In this document: positions 41,283-49,304 of the stretch, piece by piece | Layout: the number at the start of each line of letters is the position of its first letter | How positions within the stretch are numbered: the first letter of the stretch is position 1 | Source: Xenorhabdus kozodoii | GTDB lineage: Bacteria; Pseudomonadota; Gammaproteobacteria; Enterobacterales; Enterobacteriaceae | NCBI RefSeq assembly: GCF_002632875.1 | Contig: NZ_NJCX01000006.1 | Coordinates: 74,663 to 138,662 of the forward strand | Length of the DNA stretch: 64,000 nucleotides | Reading direction: 5' to 3' | Notes under the pieces: model-generated | Told to the model about the DNA's origin: nothing | Seen by the model: only the letters and a program-made list of their open reading frames with translations | The model's database searches: none | Made by a program: the position numbers and the translations under genes

Positions 41283-42557
41283 TTATTTTGGTAATTTATT
41301 GAGCTTGCAGCCTAAATAAAGTGCAATAATGGTTAGTAATGAAATAAAAGCAGCAACGCCATTCCACCCAAAATAAGACCAAAATACGCCACCCAACGTC
41401 CCCGCAATACTGGAACCTGCGTAATAACAGAATAAATACAGTGATGAAGCTTGCGCTTTTGCTCGTCTGGCTCTTTGTCCTACCCATCCACTAGCAACAG
41501 CATGAGCGGCAAAGAAGCCCGTTGTCAGCACCATTACGCCCAATATCACTGCCCAAATGGGGGAAAATAGGGTGATTATGCAACCAACCAACATCATACT
41601 CGTCGCTGCTAATAATATTTTTCCTCTCCCATGCTTGCTGGTTAACTTACCGGCTTTAGTTGCACTGTAAGTTCCTGCCAGATAGACGATGGATAGCAGC
41701 CCAACGACAGTCTGGTTTAAATGATAGGGCGCTTCTAATAATCGATAGCCAATGTAGTTAAAGATGGTGACAAAACTGCCCATAAGCAAAAAGGCTTCAG
41801 CAAATAGCAGGGGAAGACCTTGGTCACGAAAGTGTAGTTTCAAATTGATGAGCAGTGACTTAGGCTTTAACGAGCTAGGTTTAAAGTGCTTGGATTCCGG
41901 TAACATCTTCCAAAATGCGATGGCGGAGATTAAGGAAAAAGCGCCTAATAAGATAACGGCGATCCTCCACGAGTAGTAATCCGCAATTATACCGGTAACT
42001 AAACGTCCACTCATTCCTCCTATCGAATTACCACTAATATAGAGTCCGATAGATAAGGCGACATAGCTTGGATGGATCTCTTCACTTAAATAGGTCATTG
42101 CTACCGCGGCAACACCACTTACTGACAAACCCACCAGTGCGCGAATAAACAAAATCCCATGCCAGCTTGTTACAACAGAACTTAAGAGAGTAAAAATGGC
42201 AGCAGCAATAAGTGATACTACCATGACATTTTTACGACCAAGGGCATCGGATAGAGGACCTGTGATTAACAGACCTAAAGATAACATCCCAGTGGAAAGT
42301 GACAGTGCCAGGCTACTGTTGGCCGGCGAGATGTTAAATTCATCTGACAAGATTGGCAAAATAGGTTGGACGAAATAGAGTAATGCGAAAGTTGCCAGCC
42401 CAACAGCAAAAAATGAGAGGGTAACTCGCAGGTAGACAGCATCTTCACGTTGAATATAGTGCTGTTTACTTTTGTGTCCCTGATTAATCGTGTTTTCAAC
42501 ATCTCGTTCAACGCCAGAGACCACTGATTTTCCACTGACGCTTTGGATTGTATTCAC
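41283..42557 (-). CDS. ynfM: YnfM-type MFS efflux transporter
   Basis: Inner-membrane major facilitator with 12 predicted membrane segments, 424 residues. Close to E. coli YnfM throughout: LATFALLYFVQPILPILSDE, GPLSDALGRKNVMV (the loop 2-3 motif), ISGNSIGGMSGRL and SSLYLFCYYAGSSIAGTLGG. Substrate unknown. The LysR regulator ynfL is divergent, as in E. coli, and probably controls it. Confidence 0.93.
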   Translation of the reverse strand: MNTIQSVSGKSVVSGVERDVENTINQGHKSKQHYIQREDAVYLRVTLSFFAVGLATFALLYFVQPILPILSDEFNISPANSSLALSLSTGMLSLGLLITGPLSDALGRKNVMVVSLIAAAIFTLLSSVVTSWHGILFIRALVGLSVSGVAAVAMTYLSEEIHPSYVALSIGLYISGNSIGGMSGRLVTGIIADYYSWRIAVILLGAFSLISAIAFWKMLPESKHFKPSSLKPKSLLINLKLHFRDQGLPLLFAEAFLLMGSFVTIFNYIGYRLLEAPYHLNQTVVGLLSIVYLAGTYSATKAGKLTSKHGRGKILLAATSMMLVGCIITLFSPIWAVILGVMVLTTGFFAAHAVASGWVGQRARRAKAQASSLYLFCYYAGSSIAGTLGGVFWSYFGWNGVAAFISLLTIIALYLGCKLNKLPK

Positions 42558-42690
42558 GCTACTTCCTTAATCTATGTAAAACAAACGTTAACTACTTGAT
42601 GTAGATCAAGGATAGAAATTCACGAATATTTTGTCTAATATATTAATAGTTAGAAATGATATTTTAAAAGTATCAATTAGGTGATAGATA

Positions 42691-43611
42691 ATGGCTACTA
42701 ATATTGAACTACGACATTTGCGTTACTTTATTGCGGTGGCAGAAGAGTTACATTTTGGCCGTGCAGCAGAACGGCTCAATATCTCACAACCACCATTAAG
42801 CCAACAGATTCAGGCACTGGAAGCAAATATAAATGCTCAGTTACTGGTGCGTAATAACAGAAACGTTAATTTAACGTCTGCTGGACATATGTTTCTTCAA
42901 GAAGCGTACCAAATCATTGCCCAAGTCGATGCTGCCGCAACCAAAGCAGCCAGAATGCAACAAGGGGAGCTGGGAGAGCTGTCTATTGGCTTTACATCCA
43001 CCGCACCTTTTATGCAAAAAGTGGCACTGAGTTTACGTCAATTCCGAGAGCGTTATCCTGATGTCGCCATCCATATGCATCAAATGAATACTAAACAGCA
43101 AATTGCGCCCTTACAGACAGGCAGAATTGATATAGGGATTATGCGTAATACGTCATTGCCCGATAACCTGGAATACCAGTTACTCTTTCGGGAGCGTTTT
43201 ATGCTGGTCGTATATGATGATCATCCTTTGCTGAAGTACGCTAAGGAGGGTGTGGATTTGGAAATGTTATCTGATTATCCACTGGTGTTTTTTGAGCGTG
43301 ATGTAGGGACAGCATTATATGATGAAATTATTTCCTTATTGACCAATGTAGGAGTGGTTCCAACGATTTCTCAAGAAGCAGGGGAAGCGATGACTATACT
43401 GGGGTTGGTCGCTGCTGGATTGGGAATAAGCATTATTACTGAATCGTTTACCCGAATGAAGTTAGATGGCGTCCAATACCTGCCTTTAGCGAACAGTCCT
43501 GCTTACTCTGAGGTGTGGTTGGTTAAGCATAAAAATAGTAACAATAGTGCAGCGGCAGAGCGACTAACTCATCTCCTGATTTCAAATATAGTGGATGAAA
43601 CAAGGGGATGA
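42691..43611 (+). CDS. ynfL: YnfL, LysR-type regulator
   Basis: 306 residues: N-terminal winged HTH (ELRHLRYFIAVAEELHFGRA, then AERLNISQPPLSQQI) and an effector domain from about 90. Divergent from ynfM across 133 bases, the usual LysR-target layout. Effector unknown. Confidence 0.93.
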   Translation: MATNIELRHLRYFIAVAEELHFGRAAERLNISQPPLSQQIQALEANINAQLLVRNNRNVNLTSAGHMFLQEAYQIIAQVDAAATKAARMQQGELGELSIGFTSTAPFMQKVALSLRQFRERYPDVAIHMHQMNTKQQIAPLQTGRIDIGIMRNTSLPDNLEYQLLFRERFMLVVYDDHPLLKYAKEGVDLEMLSDYPLVFFERDVGTALYDEIISLLTNVGVVPTISQEAGEAMTILGLVAAGLGISIITESFTRMKLDGVQYLPLANSPAYSEVWLVKHKNSNNSAAAERLTHLLISNIVDETRG

Positions 43612-43750
43612 AATGATCCATCAAAAGTAATAATCACAATAAGTTCGTGTGAAAGATCACATTTCTATTCCAAACGGATATCTTCTCATTTAAACAGAGA
43701 CATAATCGTCATTAATTTTTTAGCAGCGTGAATTAAATGCAGGAGGCGAG

Positions 43751-44950
43751 GTGAGTGTTGATGTTCAACCAAGTCATATTGATCAAATTAAGCAGACTAA
43801 CATTGGGTTAGTTTATCGGTTAATTGATCAATATGGGCCTATCTCGCGTATCGCCCTGTCCAAAAAAGCCAAATTGGCTCCCGCCAGTATTACTAAAATC
43901 ACACGGGAACTCATTGATGCACATTTAGTGAAAGAAACGGAATTCCCTGGCCTCGGTTTTAGGGGGCGTCCGGCTATTGGGCTGAAAGTGGATAGTGAAG
44001 GGTGGCAATTTTTATGTATCCGCATTGATGAAGGGCGTATTGTTATTGGGCTTCGTGACCTGAGCTGTAATCTCGTCGTTGAAGAGCAATTCGCATTCTC
44101 TGTACTTCAAGGACACTCTTTCTTAGATTGTCTTGTCGATAAGATTGATAACTTCTTTTTGCGTCAACAAGCAACCCTGGAACGTTTAACGGCAATCAGT
44201 ATCACCATCAATGCGATAGTCGATCCCATTAATGGGGTTATCCATAGCTCACCCTACTACGATATCCAAAACCTTCCTCTGGGAAAATTTTTACACCAAC
44301 GCACAGGACTGCCGATTTTTCTGCAACATGGCATAGCCGCGTGGACAATCGCAGAGTCTTTATATGGAGCAGGGGAAAACTGTCAGGATCTTATCCAGCT
44401 TGTTATTGATAACAATGTGGGGGCAGGGATCATGACCGCGGGACAAATGCTTCATGCAGGAAATCATAGTGTCGTAGAAGTTGGACACATCCAAATAGAG
44501 CCTGATGGTGAACGTTGTTACTGTGGCAACATAGGCTGTCTTGAAACTGTCGTGGGCCTCAAAAAAGTTTTGCAAAAATCCTATTTCCTGACAAAAGGCT
44601 ATTCTGGCTCTTTATCCGTTGATTTACTTTGCCAGTCAGCGATAGACGGTGATCCACTGATAACAGAAGTTATTTATGATGTAGGGGAAAGAATAGGGCG
44701 TATCATGGCAGTTATGGTCAATATTTTTAATCCCGAAAGGATCTTGATTGGTTCGCCGCTGAACAGCGTTAAACATATTCTTTACCCTGTCATCCAACAG
44801 CAGATAGCACAGCGTTCACTTCCTGGTTATAGCCAACAAGTTGAGATTGTGGCTACCCAATTTGATAATACAGGCACGCTGCCTGCGGCAGCTTTAATTA
44901 AGCAAGCGTTGTATAACGGTGAATTATTGATTGAGATTATGCAAGGATAA
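43751..44950 (+). CDS. mlc: Mlc, ROK-family repressor of sugar uptake genes
   Basis: Represses ptsG, manXYZ, malT and related genes and is titrated by unphosphorylated EIICB-Glc at the membrane. 399 residues: winged HTH at about 15-75 (YRLIDQYGPISRIALSKKAK), ROK domain with GHIQIEPDGERCYCGNIGC holding His and Cys zinc ligands. Start is GTG at 43751 with a good AGGAGG nearby. It precedes bioD2, as in E. coli. Confidence 0.95.
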   Translation: MSVDVQPSHIDQIKQTNIGLVYRLIDQYGPISRIALSKKAKLAPASITKITRELIDAHLVKETEFPGLGFRGRPAIGLKVDSEGWQFLCIRIDEGRIVIGLRDLSCNLVVEEQFAFSVLQGHSFLDCLVDKIDNFFLRQQATLERLTAISITINAIVDPINGVIHSSPYYDIQNLPLGKFLHQRTGLPIFLQHGIAAWTIAESLYGAGENCQDLIQLVIDNNVGAGIMTAGQMLHAGNHSVVEVGHIQIEPDGERCYCGNIGCLETVVGLKKVLQKSYFLTKGYSGSLSVDLLCQSAIDGDPLITEVIYDVGERIGRIMAVMVNIFNPERILIGSPLNSVKHILYPVIQQQIAQRSLPGYSQQVEIVATQFDNTGTLPAAALIKQALYNGELLIEIMQG

Positions 44951-45080
44951 CACCCATCACGCGAAACATTGAGCTAACGCAATCCCCATCTTAAACACAT
45001 CCCCTACACTCTAGCCCTACTCGTTAAAGAGAATAAGTAATTGCCTCGTTATTATGTATGGAAAACGGAAAAATGAATTT

Positions 45081-45743
45081 ATGCTAACGCGCTTATTTGT
45101 TACAGGCACGGATACCAACATCGGTAAAACAGTTGTTACCCGCGCATTATTGCAAGCCTTTAATCGTGAAGGGACAACCGCAGTAGGATATAAACCTATT
45201 GCAATAGAAAAACAAGAAACACCGGAGGGAATACGTAATCGTGATGCCTTAGTCATCCATAAATCTTCACCGGTACAAGTGGGCTATGAAGAAATCAATC
45301 CTGTTATTTGGGGAAACAATTATGAAGAAGCAAATCGTGCTGACTTTACCCAAATGACAAAAGGCCTAAAGAATTTAGGGCATAAAGCAGATCGTGTCAT
45401 TATTGAAGGTAACGGGGGGTGGCGCATGTTACTGGACGATGAAACGTTTTATTCTGATTGGGTCGTGCAAGAAAAACTTCCTGTCATCTTGGTCGTTGGT
45501 ATTCAGGCGGGTTGTGTTAACCATGCCATTCTGACTGCGCAATCCATCATTAACGATGGTGTCCCCCTGATTGGCTGGATTGCAAATCGCATCAATCCAG
45601 GACTAGCACACTACGCTAAGGTCTTGGAACGATTGCAGCATCACATACCGGCACCACAGTTGGGGGAAATACCTTATCTTTTAAGGCCAGAAGAACGCGA
45701 TCTGTCGTGTTATCTGGATATTTCCGTAATATCAGGCATTTGA
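45081..45743 (+). CDS. bioD2: Dethiobiotin synthetase paralogue (BioD2/YnfK)
   Basis: ATP-dependent carboxylase-like enzyme; BioD closes the ureido ring of dethiobiotin, and the paralogue next to mlc has an unclear role. 220 residues from MLTRLFVTGTDTNIGKT, which contains the P-loop (GTDTNIGKT). The family segments VIIEGNGGWRML and NRINPGLAHYAKVLERLQ follow. The frame is open to 45054, but E. coli YnfK starts at the equivalent of 45081. Confidence 0.92.
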   Translation: MLTRLFVTGTDTNIGKTVVTRALLQAFNREGTTAVGYKPIAIEKQETPEGIRNRDALVIHKSSPVQVGYEEINPVIWGNNYEEANRADFTQMTKGLKNLGHKADRVIIEGNGGWRMLLDDETFYSDWVVQEKLPVILVVGIQAGCVNHAILTAQSIINDGVPLIGWIANRINPGLAHYAKVLERLQHHIPAPQLGEIPYLLRPEERDLSCYLDISVISGI

Positions 45744-45761
45744 TGATTGAAAAAAGAAATA

Positions 45762-45792
45762 AAAAGGGAGCAAATTGTATGCTCCCTTTTCC
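45762..45792. terminator. Bidirectional terminator between bioD2 and ynfD
   Basis: Stem AAAAGGGAGC / GCTCCCTTTT with a 9-base loop; A-run and T-run on either side serve both strands between convergent genes. Confidence 0.88.
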
Positions 45793-45809
45793 AAAAGTTA
45801 GAATGAATG

Positions 45810-46130
45810 TCACTCTTGGCTTTTCTTATCACTTGGTGTTTGGGTTGGCGTTGTGCCAGTCGAGTTAGAGTGAGAAAGACGGACATAGACTATAGTTTGC
45901 TTGCCGTGATCACAATGACCAACAACTTTTCCACTTGTGGCATTGTTTTCACTAGCTTGACCACCAGAAACTAAATCAAGCCTGAAATCCGTTTTTGGAA
46001 CACCATTCTTGATGATTTTCTGCGCAATTTCTTCTTTCAGGCTTTCACATGTTATCTTTTGTGACGCTTGCACTGCAAAGGGAGAAATCGCAAAAAATAA
46101 AGCTCCAGTCAGTAGGATCTTTTTCACCAT
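45810..46130 (-). CDS. ynfD: YnfD-like DUF1161 periplasmic protein
   Basis: Small exported protein of unknown function. About 106 residues with a signal peptide (KKILLTGALFFAISPFAVQA) and the DUF1161 core CESLKEEIAQKIIKNG...VGHCDHGKQTIVYVR. The C-terminal tail is Thr/Ser-rich. Three start codons lie in a row (ATG ATG GTG) behind AAGGAG; I chose the second, and the GTG is also possible. Confidence 0.88.
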   Translation of the reverse strand: MVKKILLTGALFFAISPFAVQASQKITCESLKEEIAQKIIKNGVPKTDFRLDLVSGGQASENNATSGKVVGHCDHGKQTIVYVRLSHSNSTGTTPTQTPSDKKSQE

Positions 46131-46163
46131 CATCTCCTTATTTTGATGTCGGTGTTGAATTTA

Positions 46164-46520
46164 TTAAGGTTTAACCGGGAGACCTGTATTAATATCCAGG
46201 CAACGCTTTGTGCTCGGTTCCCAATAGGCATTAATATTGGCACTTTTCAAACAGGCTTCACGATTATCAGCTTCCACTTCATACTTATCAAACTCTTTCT
46301 CTCTACGTTTGTCCACTTTCTGGCGTAATCTTCTTTGTTCATTCCAGTTTTCTTGGCTTTGACGCGCTTTTTCTTTGCTCAAGGAATTTTCTTCGCCATT
46401 GATGGTTACGCATGTACTTTCCGCGCCACAAGGCGTAGAAAATGCTGATGTTTGCCAGAAGAGAGAAGACACCAGAGCAATAATAGAAATGCTTTTAACG
46501 ATCAAAGAACGAACGCTCAT
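46164..46520 (-). CDS. ynfB: YnfB, DUF1283 periplasmic protein
   Basis: Exported protein of unknown function, 118 residues. Signal peptide to about residue 29 (ending TSAFST). The C-terminal half matches E. coli YnfB well: ENWNEQRRLRQKVDKRREKE, NREACLKSANINAYWEP and KRCLDINTG. AAGAGG lies 7 bases before the ATG. It is next to ynfD, 31 bases away. Confidence 0.92.
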   Translation of the reverse strand: MSVRSLIVKSISIIALVSSLFWQTSAFSTPCGAESTCVTINGEENSLSKEKARQSQENWNEQRRLRQKVDKRREKEFDKYEVEADNREACLKSANINAYWEPSTKRCLDINTGLPVKP

Positions 46521-46585
46521 GTTTAAACCTCTTGTACTTAATAAAAGATAAGATTAGGCCATTTAACGAAATTGCCAAAATACAA

Positions 46586-47332
46586 TTAACCCCTGTGTAT
46601 GCTTAGACCGGCAAATGACTGACAAACAGGCATCATTTCTAACGTGTTAATATTGACATGAGAGGGCAGGTTAGCAACCCAAAATACGGCTTCCGCGACA
46701 TCATCGGCTGTCAGTGCATTCGTTCCCTCATAAGTTTTATCAACCTGTTCTTGATTACCTTTAAAACGGACATGAGAAAATTCAGTTCCGCCAACCAGGC
46801 CTGGCTCAATATCAGTGACTCGAATGTTCTTTCCATGCAAATCAGCCCTTAGCCCTAAACTAAATTGTTTTACAAAGGCTTTGGTGGCACCATAGACGTT
46901 ACCGCCAGCATAAGGCCAATTTGCGGCGGTGGAACCAATATTAATAATGTGCCCGTGATTAGCTTGTACCATATTAGGCAACCAAACCCGTGTCATGTTC
47001 ACTAATCCTTTGGTATTGGTATCAATCATGGTTTCCCAGTCATCAGGATTAGCCAGGTGAGCAGGCTCTAACCCTAGTGCAAGCCCTGCATTATTTACAA
47101 GAACGTCGATATTACGCAGGTTATTGGGTAGTTGTTGAACGACTTGCTCGATAGCCATCCGATCTCTCACATCCAGTTGGATGGGGTGGAAGTTTTCCCC
47201 TAATTCATGCTTCAACTTATCTAATCTATCTTCACGACGCCCTGTTGCAATGACGACAGAGCCATGTTTAATAAATTTTCTCGCAATGGCTTCACCGAAA
47301 CCGGAAGTTGCCCCTGTCACAAAAATAATCAT
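46586..47332 (-). CDS. ydfG: NADP-dependent 3-hydroxy acid dehydrogenase
   Basis: Short-chain dehydrogenase that oxidises L-allo-threonine, serine and 3-hydroxypropionate, and reduces malonic semialdehyde. 248 residues: cofactor motif TGATSGFGEA (6-15), NNAG near 85-88, and catalytic Tyr/Lys in YGATKAF. Basic Arg after the second strand (ATGRREDRL) fits NADP. AGAGGA precedes the ATG. Confidence 0.95.
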   Translation of the reverse strand: MIIFVTGATSGFGEAIARKFIKHGSVVIATGRREDRLDKLKHELGENFHPIQLDVRDRMAIEQVVQQLPNNLRNIDVLVNNAGLALGLEPAHLANPDDWETMIDTNTKGLVNMTRVWLPNMVQANHGHIINIGSTAANWPYAGGNVYGATKAFVKQFSLGLRADLHGKNIRVTDIEPGLVGGTEFSHVRFKGNQEQVDKTYEGTNALTADDVAEAVFWVANLPSHVNINTLEMMPVCQSFAGLSIHRG

Positions 47333-47553
47333 AACTATCCTCTTAATCAGCTAATTATTATCGTTAATACCCTATTAGTAGAAAAAGTTGTTTCTCATTA
47401 GTCAAGGTTAAATTATTCTGTTTTTTATAATTGATTGTTTTTATTTGATTTATTTGGAAATGGACAAAGCCTTTGTTAACAAAAAGAAAAACTTGATAAA
47501 AATAAGTAACGGCAATAAATTGTTACTATAGAATTATATCATAAGGGGATAGT

Positions 47554-48237
47554 ATGCCATTTTATCCAAAATTTAGGACTACTTTTGAGCCAGGAGATCT
47601 GATATTTGGTTTATCTGAGGAAAGAAGTAAATATGCTCAAAAACACCCATCATTTGTTCATTGTCATGATCCTAATAACATTTTTGTCATTGATAAATAT
47701 TCAATTACCCAACGTGAAATTACTGTACGCAATTTGCTTGGACACCAAATCCCACATAATCAAGAAAGCTTTACAAGAGCAATAGAAAAACATCATAAAT
47801 ACAAAGGAATACGGAATAAAGAAAGTGATAATGACATTAAAATTGACTTTAGCGTAGGGAAAGTCCACTACTCTAAATCAGTGACAAGACAAAAATGTAA
47901 GGCTGGGTTATCTTGGTATTCTCACTCATTAAACAATTCATGTATCCATTTTATTTTAGATGGAATAGATATGAAACGTGTTCTCAATAAAACCAACGAA
48001 ATCAAGAAAATAAATAAATCATATACTGGTAGTGAACTGAGATGGATATACCGAAATAGGAATGATCCAAGAGTTAAATCTTGCATACAATTTTGGCGAA
48101 ACGGTCGGCCAGTACTCCCTCCTTGGATAGAAGGAAGGGAGGCATATTTATGGCAAGATTACCATCCAAAATCTGAAAATTCCGACATTGAAATCGGGGA
48201 ATTTGCTGAAACTGTTTTGAACCAACATCTAAGATAA
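47554..48237 (+). CDS. Unrecognised 227-residue cytoplasmic protein
   Basis: I do not recognise this protein. It has no signal peptide or membrane segment. It is rich in His, Lys, Asn and Arg, and very AT-rich compared with ydfG. Notable parts are FVHCHDPNNIFVIDK near residues 34-48 and a conserved-looking C-terminal block LRWIYRNRNDPRV...FWRNGRPVLPPWIEGREAYLW. Such compact, acquired, single proteins in this group are sometimes toxins or effectors, but nothing here proves it. AAGGGGA ahead of the ATG supports translation. It lies about 750 bases from the dif-like site. Confidence 0.72.
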   Translation: MPFYPKFRTTFEPGDLIFGLSEERSKYAQKHPSFVHCHDPNNIFVIDKYSITQREITVRNLLGHQIPHNQESFTRAIEKHHKYKGIRNKESDNDIKIDFSVGKVHYSKSVTRQKCKAGLSWYSHSLNNSCIHFILDGIDMKRVLNKTNEIKKINKSYTGSELRWIYRNRNDPRVKSCIQFWRNGRPVLPPWIEGREAYLWQDYHPKSENSDIEIGEFAETVLNQHLR

Positions 48238-48263
48238 ACATAATGGCTCGCAGAATAGTAGCT

Positions 48264-48557
48264 TCAGATCCTGATGGGTTTTCTTGTTAAAACTTTTACG
48301 AGCGCCGGTATAAACACAGCGGTGTAGAATAAGGGGACATATAACATTCCAATAGCGATCAGCATAATTCCTATGGAAAGCATCAAAGCAACCGTGCTAT
48401 CAGGGGAGGTTGTATTCATTAATCCCTCAGATAAACCTATCAAAAATTCTTTTGCTTGTAATTTTGCATAAAGCCATGACGAACCGACAAGAACGGTTCC
48501 TAACCAAAATGAGATCCAGCATATCGCAGATGTAAAGGAGATTGCGTTATTTCTCAT
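48264..48557 (-). CDS. Small membrane protein of unknown function
   Basis: 97 residues with two hydrophobic segments (about 7-29 and 58-85), so probably an inner-membrane hairpin. No family recognised. AAGG precedes the ATG. It converges on the unrecognised gene at 47554; their stops are 26 bases apart. Confidence 0.55.
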   Translation of the reverse strand: MRNNAISFTSAICWISFWLGTVLVGSSWLYAKLQAKEFLIGLSEGLMNTTSPDSTVALMLSIGIMLIAIGMLYVPLFYTAVFIPALVKVLTRKPIRI

Positions 48558-48699
48558 TCTTTACCTTTTTATTCATTAAATTATAGACATTGAAAGGATG
48601 CCCTAAGTTAAGTATTGTCACTATGCGGGCAGGGTGAAAAAACTTCGATATCTTATTATCTAAATATTGAGTAATCAACTAGATAAGAGGAGTTTATAG

Positions 48700-48849
48700 T
48701 TGATAAACAATCTGAATGATGAGCGCAATGTCATTTTAATCCTAGCTCGAATGTGGCAAACAATAACTATTGGTGAAATTTCTCCAAAAGATGTGGCTGC
48801 AAAATGGGTTTTATCCAGGTTGTCCAAAGAACATTTGGCCTTGATCTGA
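48700..48849 (+). pseudogene. 3' remnant of an aminoglycoside adenylyltransferase gene (aadA-like)
   Basis: The frame reads NNLNDERNVILILARMW, then GEISPKDVAAKWVLSRLSKE. This follows the C-terminal part of ANT(3'')-type enzymes (the segments DERNVVLTL and PKDVAADWA in AadA). Only about 50 codons remain, a stop codon (TAG) lies just upstream in frame, and no N-terminal nucleotidyltransferase motif is present. It cannot make an active enzyme. Confidence 0.72.
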
Positions 48850-48981
48850 GTGTGGGTGGATGTTCCCATGATTGGAGACACTTAACAAACGTAGTCGCGA
48901 CAACGCCAATTGAGAGCGTTTTTAGGGTAAGAAGATCGGGTACTCAGGGTCAAACCTCAGTACTTTTTTAAAAGTGTTAAA

Positions 48982-49009
48982 GGTTCGCACAATCTATATT
49001 ATGTTAAAT
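48982..49009 (+). promoter_or_regulatory. dif: dif-like XerC/XerD recombination site
   Basis: 28 bases matching E. coli dif at 25 positions. The XerD arm TTATGTTAAAT is identical. The XerC arm reads GGTTCGCACAA against GGTGCGCATAA, and the centre is TCTATA instead of TGTATA. Neighbouring genes (ydfG, mlc, tus) are those near dif in E. coli. XerCD acts here to resolve chromosome dimers, under FtsK control. The alternative is a dif mimic left by an integrated element. Confidence 0.8.
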
Positions 49010-49070
49010 TAACGATATTGCCATGAAGGGAACCACACAGACACTAGATGGTAATAAACTATTGTTTGCA

Positions 49071-49250
49071 TTATAAATTCATTCTTTTACTCTCTTCTTC
49101 CCTTTTTGAACTTTTATTATTTAGTAATGCATCAGCAATCTTATAACCTAACTCCTGAGTATCAATATTCTCTTGATTACCCAGAACAGCAATATTCACT
49201 CAATTTCATCCCCATGACTTTTTCAGCCACTACACCATCCGATTTTTCTG
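49071..49250 (-). pseudogene. Degraded 3' fragment of an unidentified gene
   Basis: Minus strand: a frame reading SSEKSDGVVAEKVMGMKLS is continued, after a shift of frame, by NIAVLGNQENIDTQELGYKI and ADALLNNKS to a TAA stop. The two parts read as one protein tail broken by a frameshift. The tail is reminiscent of serine-hydrolase/beta-lactamase-like proteins, but I cannot assign it. The gene has no start of its own. Confidence 0.45.
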
Positions 49251-49304
49251 ATGAGTGCAGGTAGATGCCGGGTTTTGGCGGTTTAGCGAAACCGCCTATA
49301 AAAA

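Noticed and set aside
42160-42180. GTTACAAC inside ynfM, resembling a Ter core
   Set aside because: The flanks do not match Ter and it lies within coding sequence.
48675-48881. Minus-strand 68-codon frame
   Set aside because: It lies opposite the aadA-like remnant, whose plus-strand reading has clear family similarity.
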